64,000 nt of DNA, taken from positions 62,001-126,000 of the forward strand of contig JAGWON010000005.1 of the NCBI GenBank assembly GCA_028871055.1. Direction: 5' to 3'. A program made the position numbers and the translations under genes. The stretch's first letter is position 1. The number at the start of each line of letters is the position of its first letter. The notes beneath the pieces are model-generated. The model saw only the letters and a list, made by a program, of their open reading frames with translations. It was not told the origin of the DNA and did no database searches. Of the stretch, positions 54,927 to 63,281 are shown one piece after another. Origin of the DNA: Alphaproteobacteria bacterium. GTDB taxonomy: Bacteria; Pseudomonadota; Alphaproteobacteria; ATCC43930; CGMCC-115725.

Positions 54927-55221
54927 GCCATCCGGGGCCCCGTTTCGGGCGCCCCATCGTGTTGATCGGGACGCGCCATCCGGCCGCGCCCGAAAACCGA
55001 CATATGGGATCGCGCGGCGGCGCCATCAAGATCGGCTAAGGCCTTGTGCGGGGCGGGAAAATCAGCGCTCCGGCGCGCCGCCGGATCGAACCGACCGCGC
55101 CGAAGACGCTGCCGCCCGTGGCCGCGCAAAAATGACAACCGATGGATTCAGCGCCATGATCCGGCATCGCCGGCCGGCAGAAAAAATGAAGGCCCAGCGC
55201 AGATAGCGCCGGGCCTTCAAT
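54927..55221. other. intergenic region, nothing identified
   Basis: About 295 bases between the hsp20 leader and tRNA-Ala. It should include the hsp20 promoter, but I could not pick out a convincing -35/-10 pair, and no coding frame or RNA family is evident. Confidence 0.5.
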
Positions 55222-55297
<76 letters not shown>

Positions 55298-55367
55298 GAA
55301 CCGAGCGTCCCGCGGCGGGAACGCGGAAAATCTAGCGCGGCGCGGCCAGTTGGAAAAGGCCCGCGCG

Positions 55368-55820
55368 TCAGCGATCGTCCTCCTCGTCGACGTTCTCGAT
55401 GACCTCGGCCATGTCGTCCTCGTCCTCGCCGAGTTCCGAGGCGTCTTCGATGACCTCCTCCTCTTCGTCTTCCTTTTTCTTCTCGTCGCCCGCGATCTTG
55501 CCGCCGCCCTTGCCCTTGCCGGCCTTCGCGGCCTCGGCCCCTTCCTCCGCGCTTTCCTCGCTGACCGGGATTTCGGTCACCACCTCGCCCTCCTCGTCGG
55601 GTTCGGCGGCCAGATCGGCCTCGAGCTCCACATCCTCCAGCGGCACGACGTCTTCCACCGCGGCCGGCGCGACGGCACGGGATTTCCTGGTCTTGACCAG
55701 GGACTCCGCGTCGAACGGTGCCCCGCATTTCGGACATGTGACCGGGTCGCGCCGCATATCGTAATAACGCGTGCCACAATTCGGGCAAATCCGCTTGGTA
55801 CCCCACTCCAGCTTCGTCAC
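55368..55820 (-). CDS. TIGR02300 family zinc-ribbon/acidic-tail protein
   Basis: From GTG 55820 ([20 protein letters not shown]), with GGAGG just upstream, it encodes 150 residues. An N-terminal zinc ribbon has CPNC and CPKC separated by about 18 residues, and a long Glu/Asp/Lys low-complexity tail makes up the remainder. This arrangement defines the alphaproteobacterial TIGR02300 family, of unknown function. It is divergent from aroA, a common neighbour. A frame back to 55892 would add 24 residues without family support. Confidence 0.88.
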   Translation of the reverse strand: MTKLEWGTKRICPNCGTRYYDMRRDPVTCPKCGAPFDAESLVKTRKSRAVAPAAVEDVVPLEDVELEADLAAEPDEEGEVVTEIPVSEESAEEGAEAAKAGKGKGGGKIAGDEKKKEDEEEEVIEDASELGEDEDDMAEVIENVDEEDDR

Positions 55821-56000
55821 GGTGCCTCCGCTACGATGCGAACGCCAAATCCACAATTCCGGCCCTTTGCCACGACCGCGCTCCGCTGTCAAAAGCTAAT
55901 TCGCGGACGCCGCGGGGCGACGCGCCGGGGCCGTCGCGGCCGGGTCGCCTCGACGAACGCGCTGTGCTAAAGACACCGTACCATCGGGGATATTTCATCG

Positions 56001-57332
56001 GTGACGGCGCTTTCCTCCGGATCGTCGCGCCCGCTTCGCGGCCGCTGCCGCGTGCCCGGCGACAAATCCATCTCGCACCGCGCGTTGATTCTTGGCGCGC
56101 TTGCGGTCGGCCGCACGCGGATTCGGAACTTGCTCGAAGGCGACGACGTGCTGCGCACCGGCGCAGCGTTGAAAGCGCTCGGCGCGCGCATCGAGCGCGA
56201 CGGCAAAGACACGTGGAGCGTGCAGGGCGTCGGCACCGGTGGGCTCGTCGAGCCGGCCGAAGTCCTCGATTTCGGCAACTCGGGCACCGGCGCGCGGCTG
56301 CTGATGGGCGCGGTCGCGACGCATCCCATCGTTGCCTTCTTCACCGGCGACGAATCCCTGCGCCGCCGCCCGATGGCGCGCATCATCGAGCCGCTGACAC
56401 GGACGGGCGCGCGCTTCGTGGCGCGCGACGGCGGCCGCCTGCCACTGGCGGTGGTCGGAGCGCCGTCGCCGATGCCGATCGCCTACACGCTGCCCGTTCC
56501 GTCGGCACAGGTGAAATCGGCGGTCCTGCTCGCCGGCCTCAACGCGCCGGGCGAGACCACGGTGATCGAGCCGATCGCGACGCGCGACCACACCGAGAAT
56601 ATGCTGCGGCACTTCGGCGCCAGCGTCGAGGTCGTCGCGACCGAGACCGGCGGCAAGCGGATCACCCTGGTCGGACAGCCGGAGCTGAAGCCCGCTGACC
56701 TGACGGTGCCGGGCGATCCGTCATCGGCCGCCTTCCCGGTCGTTGCGGCGTTGCTCCGTCCCGGTTCGCAGATCACGATCGAGGGCGTCGGCATCAACCC
56801 GCTGCGCGCCGGGCTCTATCGGACACTCGCCGAAATGGGCGCGCGCATCGCCTTTGGCAAGGAGCGGATCGCCGGCGGCGAGCGCGTCGCCGACGTCAAG
56901 GTCGCGGCCGGCGCGCTTCACGGCATCGAGGTTCCGGCCGCGCGCGCGCCGAGCATGATCGACGAGTATCCCGTGCTCGCGGTCGCCGCCGCCTTCGCCA
57001 AGGGCCGAACCGTGATGCACGGGCTGGGCGAACTTCGCGTCAAGGAAAGCGACCGTCTGGCCGCGATCGCCGACGGTCTTCAGAGTTGCGGCGTCACGGT
57101 CGCGGTCGCGGGCGACACGCTGACGGTGGACGGCAAAGGCGCGCCGCCCTTGGGCGGTGCGCGCGTCGCGGCGCGGCTCGATCATCGCATCGCCATGGCG
57201 TTCCTGGTCCTGGGCGGAGCGGCGCGCAAGCCGGTGCGCATCGATGACGGCGAGACCATCGCCACCAGCTTCCCGGGCTTCGTCGATCTGATGAACCGGT
57301 TGGGCGCGCGCATTGCCGAGGCCAAGCGGTGA
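56001..57332 (+). CDS. aroA: 3-phosphoshikimate 1-carboxyvinyltransferase (EPSP synthase)
   Basis: A 443-residue EPSP synthase starting at GTG 56001. Motifs: [92 protein letters not shown] and [15 protein letters not shown]. The overall sequence follows the CP4-type (class II) enzymes, but the glyphosate-site loop has GNSGTG where CP4 has GNAATG. It makes EPSP in the shikimate pathway. Its stop overlaps the cmk start. Confidence 0.95.
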   Translation: MTALSSGSSRPLRGRCRVPGDKSISHRALILGALAVGRTRIRNLLEGDDVLRTGAALKALGARIERDGKDTWSVQGVGTGGLVEPAEVLDFGNSGTGARLLMGAVATHPIVAFFTGDESLRRRPMARIIEPLTRTGARFVARDGGRLPLAVVGAPSPMPIAYTLPVPSAQVKSAVLLAGLNAPGETTVIEPIATRDHTENMLRHFGASVEVVATETGGKRITLVGQPELKPADLTVPGDPSSAAFPVVAALLRPGSQITIEGVGINPLRAGLYRTLAEMGARIAFGKERIAGGERVADVKVAAGALHGIEVPAARAPSMIDEYPVLAVAAAFAKGRTVMHGLGELRVKESDRLAAIADGLQSCGVTVAVAGDTLTVDGKGAPPLGGARVAARLDHRIAMAFLVLGGAARKPVRIDDGETIATSFPGFVDLMNRLGARIAEAKR

Positions 57333-57958
57333 TCATCGCGGTCGACGGCCCGGCGGCCTCGGGCAAGGGCACGCTGGCACGCCGCCTCGCCCGGCATTTC
57401 GGCCTCAATCACCTCGATACCGGCTCGCTCTATCGCGCCGTTGCTTTCCGGGCGCTGGCCGCCGGCGCCGATCCGGCCGATCCCGATGCCGCCGTGGCGG
57501 CGGCCCGGCAGGTCACGCCACGCGATCTCGACGACCAGCGGCTCCGCGACGAGAAAGTGGCCCAGACGGCTTCGGTGGTGGCGGCGATCCCCGGCGTCCG
57601 CGCGGTGTTGCTGGCGTTCCAGCGCGAATTCGCCCGCCGCGGCAAGGGAGCGGTCCTGGATGGCCGCGACATCGGCACGGTGGTCTGCCCGGATGCCGAC
57701 GTTAAGCTCTTCCTCACGGCTACGGTCGAGGCCAGAGCCCTCAGGCGATTCAAAGAGTTGCAGGCCGAGGGCGGCACCGCTATATACGAGCGCGTCCTGC
57801 AGGACATGAAGCTTCGCGACGCGCGCGACCGGGAGCGCCGAACCGCCCCGTTGCACCGCGCGTCTGACGCTTTCGAGCTCGACACCACCGCGCTCGATGC
57901 CGATGCCGCTTTCGCGGCCGCTCTCCGGTTCATCGGGGAGACCAAACCGCGCCGCTAG
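57329..57958 (+). CDS. cmk: cytidylate kinase
   Basis: A 209-residue P-loop kinase starting at GTG 57329 with [53 protein letters not shown] and [20 protein letters not shown] in the lid region. It phosphorylates CMP and dCMP. It overlaps aroA by 4 bases and precedes rpsA, as in E. coli and most proteobacteria. Confidence 0.96.
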   Translation: MIIAVDGPAASGKGTLARRLARHFGLNHLDTGSLYRAVAFRALAAGADPADPDAAVAAARQVTPRDLDDQRLRDEKVAQTASVVAAIPGVRAVLLAFQREFARRGKGAVLDGRDIGTVVCPDADVKLFLTATVEARALRRFKELQAEGGTAIYERVLQDMKLRDARDRERRTAPLHRASDAFELDTTALDADAAFAAALRFIGETKPRR

Positions 57959-58073
57959 GCGCGTTCTGCATGGACCACGGGTTCACGTCGCCGCACCCGA
58001 TCTCGTCGGCGGCCGGCCGCGTTCCTCCCCCGTGGGGCCGCGGTCTTCGTCACGGGGAAGTTCCGGAGTTCGT

Positions 58074-59804
58074 ATGGCCGCTCGTCAATCCGCTGTTTCG
58101 CAGGAAAAAGGCAAGGAGAGCTTCGCGGCGCTCCTCGAGGAAACGCTGGGTTCCGCCGCCGGCCTCGAAGGCACCGTGGTCAAAGGCCAAGTCGTCGCCA
58201 TCGAGAACGACATGGTGCTGATCGACGTCGGCCTCAAATCCGAGGGCCGCGTGCCGCTGAAGGAATTCAGTGCGCCGGGCCGCGCGCCGGAGCTCAAGGC
58301 CGGCGACACGGTCGAGGTCTTCCTCGAGCGCATGGAAGGCAAGAACGGCGAAGCGCAGCTGTCGCGGGAAAAGGCGCGGCGCGAGGAGGCATGGTCGCTC
58401 CTCGAAAAGAACTTCCAGGCGAACGAACGCGTCCAGGGCGTCATCTTCGGCCGGGTCAAGGGCGGCTTCACCGTCGACCTGTCGGGCGCCGTCGCCTTCC
58501 TGCCGGGCAGCCAGGTCGACATCCGGCCGGTGCGCGATATCACGCCGCTGCTGGGTTCGCCGCAGCAGTTCCAGATCCTCAAGATGGACCGCGCGCGCGG
58601 CAACATCGTGGTCTCGCGCCGCGCCGTGCTCGAAGAGAGCCGCGCCGAGCAGCGTTCCGAGCTCGTGGCCTCGCTCAAGGAAGGCCAGGTGCTGACCGGC
58701 GTCGTCAAGAACATCACCGATTACGGCGCGTTCGTCGACCTGGGCGGCGTCGACGGCCTGCTGCATGTCACCGACATCGCCTGGCGGCGGATCAACCATC
58801 CGTCCGAGGCCCTGCATATCGGCCAGACCGTGAAGGTCCAGGTCATCCGCTTCAACCCCGAGACTCAGCGCATCTCGCTGGGCATGAAGCAGCTCGAGGC
58901 CGACCCCTGGGAGGGCGTCGAGCTCAAATATCCGGCCGGCGCCAAGTTCAAGGGCCGCGTCACCAACATCACGGATTACGGCGCCTTCGTCGAGCTGGAG
59001 CCCGGCGTCGAGGGCCTGGTCCATGTCTCCGAGATGAGCTGGACCAAGAAGAACGTGCATCCGGGCAAGATCGTCTCGACCAGCCAGGAGGTCGAGGTGA
59101 TGGTGCTCGACGTCGATCCGCAGAAGCGCCGCATCTCGCTCGGCCTCAAGCAGTGCCTGCCCAATCCGTGGGAGAGCTTCAAGGAGAAATACGCGGTCGG
59201 CACTGATCTCGAGGGCGAGATCAAGAACATCACCGAGTTCGGCGTGTTCGTCGGCCTGCCCGGCGACATCGACGGCATGGTGCACCTCTCCGACCTCGAC
59301 TGGCAGAAGCCGGGCGAAGAGGCGATCAAGGACTACAAGAAGGGCGACATGGCGAAGGTGCGCGTACTCGACGTCGACGTCGAGAAGGAGCGCATCTCGC
59401 TCGGCATCAAGCAGCTCCAGGCGGAGCCGGCTTCGGCCGCCGAAGCCGCCGGCGTCAAAAAGGGCGACATCGTCACCTGCACGGTTTCGGCGGTGACCGA
59501 CAGCGGCATCGAGGTCGCGCTCGCCAGCGGCATGCAGGGCTTCATCCGCAAGGCCGAGCTGTCGCGCGACCGCGCCGAACAACGCCCCGACCGCTTTGCC
59601 GTCGGCGAGAAGGTCGACGCCAAGGTTACCGGCTTCGACCGCAGCGGGCGCAAGGCCACGCTGTCGATCAAGTCGCGCGAGATCGAGGAAGACAAGCAGG
59701 CGATGGCGGAATACGGCTCGTCCGATTCCGGCGCCAGCCTCGGCGACATCCTCGGCGCGGCGTTGAGCCGCCGGAACGAAAAGGACGAGAAGTCCGGCGG
59801 CTGA
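58074..59804 (+). CDS. rpsA: 30S ribosomal protein S1
   Basis: A 576-residue protein from ATG 58074 with six S1 RNA-binding repeats. Repeats 3-5 carry the clear NITDYGAFVDLGGVDGLLHV, NITDYGAFVELEPGVEGLVH and NITEFGVFVGLPGDIDGMVH units. It binds mRNA to the ribosome. A GGAG ribosome site precedes the start by about 7 bases; a longer frame to 57897 overlaps cmk and is rejected. The final 30 residues (SGASLGDILGAALSRRNEKD) are typical of the alphaproteobacterial form. Confidence 0.96.
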   Translation: MAARQSAVSQEKGKESFAALLEETLGSAAGLEGTVVKGQVVAIENDMVLIDVGLKSEGRVPLKEFSAPGRAPELKAGDTVEVFLERMEGKNGEAQLSREKARREEAWSLLEKNFQANERVQGVIFGRVKGGFTVDLSGAVAFLPGSQVDIRPVRDITPLLGSPQQFQILKMDRARGNIVVSRRAVLEESRAEQRSELVASLKEGQVLTGVVKNITDYGAFVDLGGVDGLLHVTDIAWRRINHPSEALHIGQTVKVQVIRFNPETQRISLGMKQLEADPWEGVELKYPAGAKFKGRVTNITDYGAFVELEPGVEGLVHVSEMSWTKKNVHPGKIVSTSQEVEVMVLDVDPQKRRISLGLKQCLPNPWESFKEKYAVGTDLEGEIKNITEFGVFVGLPGDIDGMVHLSDLDWQKPGEEAIKDYKKGDMAKVRVLDVDVEKERISLGIKQLQAEPASAAEAAGVKKGDIVTCTVSAVTDSGIEVALASGMQGFIRKAELSRDRAEQRPDRFAVGEKVDAKVTGFDRSGRKATLSIKSREIEEDKQAMAEYGSSDSGASLGDILGAALSRRNEKDEKSGG

Positions 59805-59817
59805 ACCCGGCCGGACG

Positions 59818-59844
59818 GCCCCGTCCCGCGTTTCTTGACGGGGC
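59818..59844 (+). terminator. GC-rich hairpin after rpsA
   Basis: GCCCCGTC (59818-59825) pairs perfectly with GACGGGGC (59837-59844) across an 11-base loop, 14 bases past the rpsA stop. There is no long T-run after it, so termination may be partial before ihfB. Confidence 0.5.
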
Positions 59845-59904
59845 GGGCGGAATTTGGCAGGGTTTCCAATGATTTAACGCGGCGCGGGGGGCTTAGGCTG
59901 CGCG

Positions 59905-60189
59905 ATGACCAAATCCGAACTCATTCAACGCCTGGCCGAGCGCAACCCGCACCTCTATCAGCGCGATGTCGAACGCATCGTTTCCACCGTTTTCGACGAG
60001 ATTGCGGCGGCGCTGTCGCGCGGCGACCGCGTCGAGCTGCGCGGGTTCGGCGCCTTTTCGGTCAAGCGGCGCGGCGCGCGCATGGGCCGCAATCCGCGCA
60101 CCGGCGCGAGCGTTCAGGTCGGCGAGAAGCACATCCCCTTCTTCAAGACCGGCAAGGAGCTGCGCGAGCGGCTCAACGAGCGGCCCTGA
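59905..60189 (+). CDS. ihfB: integration host factor beta subunit
   Basis: A 94-residue DNABII protein: [60 protein letters not shown] and the DNA-intercalating arm [20 protein letters not shown]. The VELRGFGAF and NPRTG motifs, with [12 protein letters not shown] at the end, place it in the IhfB group rather than HU. It bends DNA with IhfA. Position directly after rpsA is conserved across proteobacteria. Confidence 0.94.
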   Translation: MTKSELIQRLAERNPHLYQRDVERIVSTVFDEIAAALSRGDRVELRGFGAFSVKRRGARMGRNPRTGASVQVGEKHIPFFKTGKELRERLNERP

Positions 60190-60266
60190 TTGCGCGCGCA
60201 GCGGCCTTGTTCCTCGGCCGCGCGAGCGGGTTTGGCGGGGCGGCCGCTAGCGCGACCGAGTAGCAG

Positions 60267-60584
60267 ATGAAGCTGTTTCATTGGCTGGTGACGGCGCCGC
60301 TGGCGCTGGTTCTGGTGGTCTTCGCGGTGTCGAACCGTGCCCACGTCACCGTCAGGTTGTGGCCGTTTCCGTTCGAGCTCGAGACCCGGCTCTTCCTCGT
60401 CATCCTGCTGTCGCTTCTCGTCGGATTGCTGTTCGGCATGCTGATAGCGTGGCTGTCGGGCGGCGCGACGCGGCGCGGATCGCGCGCCCGCGCCAAGCGC
60501 ATCGCCGCGCTGGAGCGCGAGATCGAGGGCCTGCGTTCGAACCGGGCGACCATGCCGCCGCCGCTGCCGGGCGCCGGCGGCTAG
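60267..60584 (+). CDS. LapA-domain (DUF1049) inner-membrane protein
   Basis: A 105-residue protein with two membrane helices (LVTAPLALVLVVFAVSNRAH and FLVILLSLLVGLLFGMLIAW), a short periplasmic loop with VTVRLWPFPFE, and a basic cytoplasmic coiled segment (RAKRIAALEREIEGLRS). LapA/YciS proteins work with LapB in controlling LPS synthesis in E. coli. It sits after ihfB in the usual order; lapB is not here. The product starts at ATG 60267. Confidence 0.87.
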   Translation: MKLFHWLVTAPLALVLVVFAVSNRAHVTVRLWPFPFELETRLFLVILLSLLVGLLFGMLIAWLSGGATRRGSRARAKRIAALEREIEGLRSNRATMPPPLPGAGG

Positions 60585-60585
60585 G

Positions 60586-61533
60586 ATGCGCGCCTTCGCC
60601 TGGAGCGAGGCCGTCGCCGCTCTCGAACTGACGTCGCTGATCGAAGCGCTGCGGCAGGCCTTCCGTTCCGGCGGCATCACCGCGCCGCCGCCGCAACGCT
60701 ACGAGATTCCGGCGCGGCACGGCAACGCTGGCACGTTGGTGCTGATGCCGGCGTGGCAGGCGGACGACCGGCTGGGGGTCAATGTCCTGATCCGGTTTCC
60801 CGACGACCCGGTCCGCGGCGAAGCGACGGCCGAGGGCGCCTATCTCTTGCTCGAAGGGCGCACCGGCAAGCCGCTGGCGGCCTTCGATGCCGGAGCGCTC
60901 ACCGCGCGTCGGACCGCCGCCGCCTCGGCGCTCGCCGCGAGCTACCTGGCGCGGCCCGATAGCGAGCGCCTGCTGATGGTCGGCACCGGGCTTCTTGCCT
61001 CGCACCTGATCGAGGCGCATGCCGGCGTGCGGCCGATCCGTAACGTCCTGGTCTGGGATCGCGATCACGCCAAGGCCGAGCGCCTGGCGCACCGCCTGAC
61101 GCGGCGGATGCTCAAGGTCGCCGCCGCGGACGATCTGCAGCGTGCGGTCAACGGCGCGCACGTCATCTGCTGCGCCACCGTGGCGCCCGAGCCGATCCTG
61201 CAGGGTCATTGGCTGCCGCTCGGCGTCCATGTCGATCTCGTCGTCGGCGACACGCCAGCGATGCGCGCGGCCGACGACGAGACGATGCGCCGGGCGCGCA
61301 TCTTCGTCGACACACGCGAGGTGGCGCTCGTCGAGGCGGGCGACCTGATCCGGTCGATCCGATCGGGCGTGCTCAGGCCGGACGACGTCGCCGGCGATCT
61401 CTTCGAGCTGACGCGCGGCACCCGCGCCGGCCGGCGCTTCCACGACCAGATCACCCTGTTCGCGTCGGTCGGTCATGCGCTGGAAGACCTGGCGGCGGCC
61501 AAGCAGGCGTTGGAGAATGCGCTCGCGCCCTGA
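60586..61533 (+). CDS. ornithine cyclodeaminase/mu-crystallin family protein
   Basis: A 315-residue NAD(P)-binding protein with TAEGAYLLLEGRTGKPLAAF, ALTARRTAAASALAASYLAR, a Rossmann motif LLMVGTGLLASHLIEAHAGV, VLVWDRDHAKAERLA and VDLVVGDTPAMRAADDETMR. Family members act as ornithine cyclodeaminase, alanine dehydrogenase or imine reductases; the specific substrate is open. It starts 2 bases after the LapA gene and ends 28 bases before pyrF, an insertion into an otherwise conserved gene order. Confidence 0.87.
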   Translation: MRAFAWSEAVAALELTSLIEALRQAFRSGGITAPPPQRYEIPARHGNAGTLVLMPAWQADDRLGVNVLIRFPDDPVRGEATAEGAYLLLEGRTGKPLAAFDAGALTARRTAAASALAASYLARPDSERLLMVGTGLLASHLIEAHAGVRPIRNVLVWDRDHAKAERLAHRLTRRMLKVAAADDLQRAVNGAHVICCATVAPEPILQGHWLPLGVHVDLVVGDTPAMRAADDETMRRARIFVDTREVALVEAGDLIRSIRSGVLRPDDVAGDLFELTRGTRAGRRFHDQITLFASVGHALEDLAAAKQALENALAP

Positions 61534-61561
61534 GGCGTGCCGCGCTTATATCCAGCCTGCC

Positions 61562-62272
61562 ATGAGCGACAAACCCGCCAACCCCATCCTGTGCGCGATC
61601 GACCTGGCCGACCCAACCAAGGCCAAGGCGCTGGTGCGCGACCTCAAGGGCGCGGTCGGCGGCATCAAGCTCGGCCTCGAGTTCTTCACCGCCAACGGGC
61701 CGCGCGCGGTCAAGGACACCGCTCAGGGCCTGCCGCTGTTCCTCGACCTCAAGCTGCACGATATCCCCAACACCGTCGCCGGCGCGGTGAAGGCGGCCGC
61801 GGCGCTCGAGCCGACGTTCCTCACCGTCCACTGCGCTGGCGGCCATGCGATGATGCTGGCGGCCGGCGAGGCCGCGAAGCAGGCGGCGCGGCGGACGCGG
61901 ATGAAGCTCCTCGGCGTCACCGTGCTCACCAGCCTCGACGAGCGCGATCTCGAGGCGACCGGCCAGAAGGGCCCGACCGGCGAGCAGGTGAAGCGCCTGG
62001 CGCTGCTCGCCAGGGACAGCGGCCTCGACGGCATTATATGCTCGCCGCACGAGGTCGCCGAGCTGCGCCAGGTCGTCGGCGCCGATTTCCTGCTGGTGGT
62101 GCCCGGCATCCGCGTCGGATCGTTGGCGCACGGGGATCAAAAACGCGTGATGGGTCCGCGCGACGCGATCCAGGCCGGCGCCGACTATCTCGTCATCGGC
62201 CGGCCGATCACCGGCTCGCCCAGCCCACCGGCGGCGGCGCGCGCCATGCTCGCCGAAATCCGCAAGCCGTGA
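61562..62272 (+). CDS. pyrF: orotidine 5'-phosphate decarboxylase
   Basis: A 236-residue TIM-barrel decarboxylase starting at ATG 61562 with ILCAIDLADPTKAKALVRDL, the catalytic LFLDLKLHDIPNTVAGAVKA (D-x-K-x-x-D) and VPGIRVGSLAHGDQKRVMGP, GADYLVIGRPITGS near the end. It forms UMP in pyrimidine synthesis. The stop overlaps the trpF GTG start. Confidence 0.96.
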   Translation: MSDKPANPILCAIDLADPTKAKALVRDLKGAVGGIKLGLEFFTANGPRAVKDTAQGLPLFLDLKLHDIPNTVAGAVKAAAALEPTFLTVHCAGGHAMMLAAGEAAKQAARRTRMKLLGVTVLTSLDERDLEATGQKGPTGEQVKRLALLARDSGLDGIICSPHEVAELRQVVGADFLLVVPGIRVGSLAHGDQKRVMGPRDAIQAGADYLVIGRPITGSPSPPAAARAMLAEIRKP

Positions 62273-62910
62273 GCGTGGCGGCCAAGATCTGCGGCCTGTC
62301 GACGCCCGAGACGGTCGCCGCCGCCGTGGCCGGCGGCGCGCGCTTCGTCGGCTTCGTGTTCTTTCCGCCGAGTCCGCGCAACCTGTCGCCGGCGCAGGCC
62401 GGACCGCTGATCCGCGGCGTGGCCCCGGGCGTGACGCGCGTCGGCGTCTTCGTCGATCCCGACGACGAGCTGCTCGCGCGCGTGCTTGCCGCGGCGCCGC
62501 TCGACCTGATCCAGCTGCACGGCGAGGAGGCGCCTGAGCGCGTCGCCCAAATCAAGAAACGCTTCGGCAAGAAGACGATGAAGGCGATCAAGATTGCGAG
62601 TGAGGACGAACTCGCCGCGGTGCCGCCGTATTACGGCGTCGCCGACTGGCTGATGTTCGACGCGCGGCCGCCGCGGGACGCATCGCGGCCGGGCGGCAAT
62701 GCCCTCGTCTTCGATTGGGAGCTACTGCGCACGCGAAAGTGGCCGCTGCCTTGGATGCTGTCGGGCGGCCTGACCGCGGCAAACGTCGGCGAGGCCGTGC
62801 GCGTCTCGCGCGCGACCGCGGTCGACGTGTCGTCGGGCGTCGAGAGTGCGCCGGGCGTCAAGGATGTCGCAAAGATCAGCGAATTCTTGGCTCAAGTACG
62901 GGCACTTTGA
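62269..62910 (+). CDS. trpF: phosphoribosylanthranilate isomerase
   Basis: A 213-residue TIM-barrel isomerase from GTG 62269 with VAAKICGLSTPETVAAAVAG, VGFVFFPPSPRNLSPAQA, LIQLHGEEAPERVAQIK, WMLSGGLTAANVGEAV and VDVSSGVESAPGVKD. It catalyses the third committed step of tryptophan synthesis. It overlaps pyrF by 4 bases. trpB follows only after a 371-base gap, unusual because trpF and trpB are normally close. Confidence 0.95.
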   Translation: MSVAAKICGLSTPETVAAAVAGGARFVGFVFFPPSPRNLSPAQAGPLIRGVAPGVTRVGVFVDPDDELLARVLAAAPLDLIQLHGEEAPERVAQIKKRFGKKTMKAIKIASEDELAAVPPYYGVADWLMFDARPPRDASRPGGNALVFDWELLRTRKWPLPWMLSGGLTAANVGEAVRVSRATAVDVSSGVESAPGVKDVAKISEFLAQVRAL

Positions 62911-63073
62911 GACATTCAGATCAACGAAAGAAATGCACTGCCCCGAGCAGTGCGGCGAGCGCTCCCAAGACATTTGCGACTGCGTTTAGCAGCTCTGTGA
63001 TTTGCGAAAGCCATTGAGAGCATTGCATGCGCTTTATGATCCACTGCGTCACGGTCGGGTACTTCGGCATTTG

Positions 63074-63110
63074 GCGGCGAATAGCTGCGGAGGTCATTAA
63101 CGGGGGTTAG
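63074..63110 (+). repeat. 37-base direct repeat, copy 1
   Basis: Starts GCGGCGAATAGCTGCGGAGG and ends TTAG. It matches copy 2 at 63140-63176 with two mismatches near the 3' end. The unit spacing is 66 bases. Confidence 0.7.
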
Positions 63111-63139
63111 TGGCTCGCGACCAACCCTCGGACAGATCA

Positions 63140-63176
63140 GCGGCGAATAGCTGCGGAGGTCATTAACCGGGATTAG
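63140..63176 (+). repeat. 37-base direct repeat, copy 2
   Basis: Same unit as at 63074-63110 with two base differences (third quarter of the unit onward). Both copies can encode RRIAAEVIN followed by two residues and a stop in one frame. Confidence 0.7.
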
Positions 63177-63181
63177 CAGGT

Positions 63182-63212
63182 GCCGCCCCGACGCGGCGGT
63201 GGCGGCCGTTTT
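63182..63212 (+). terminator. terminator-like hairpin upstream of trpB
   Basis: GCCGCC (63182-63187) pairs with GGCGGC (63201-63206), followed by CG and TTTT. It lies 70 bases before the trpB ATG and could attenuate read-through from trpF. Confidence 0.45.
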
Positions 63213-63281
63213 CAGCCTTTGAGGCTCAAGGGTTTAGGGGTAAAACTCGGGCTTTCCAGGCGGCTTCAGGCGACCTTCGAG

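Larger units (their letters stand above)
62911..63281. other. atypical spacer between trpF and trpB
   Basis: The first 200 bases are less GC-rich than the flanks. The region holds a hairpin GCACTG/CAGTGC (62935-62953), two copies of a 37-base repeat and a terminator-like hairpin at 63182-63212. Two short frames exist: one on the reverse strand (GTG 63052 to 62921, 43 residues, hydrophobic) and one forward (ATG 63027 to 63110, 27 residues). Neither has a recognised family and only the forward one has a passable ribosome site (GAGAG). I do not call either as a gene. Confidence 0.5.

Noticed and set aside
62921-63052. A small hydrophobic reverse-strand gene in the trpF-trpB spacer
   Set aside because: No Shine-Dalgarno, non-local codon use and no family; kept only as a finding, not as a CDS.
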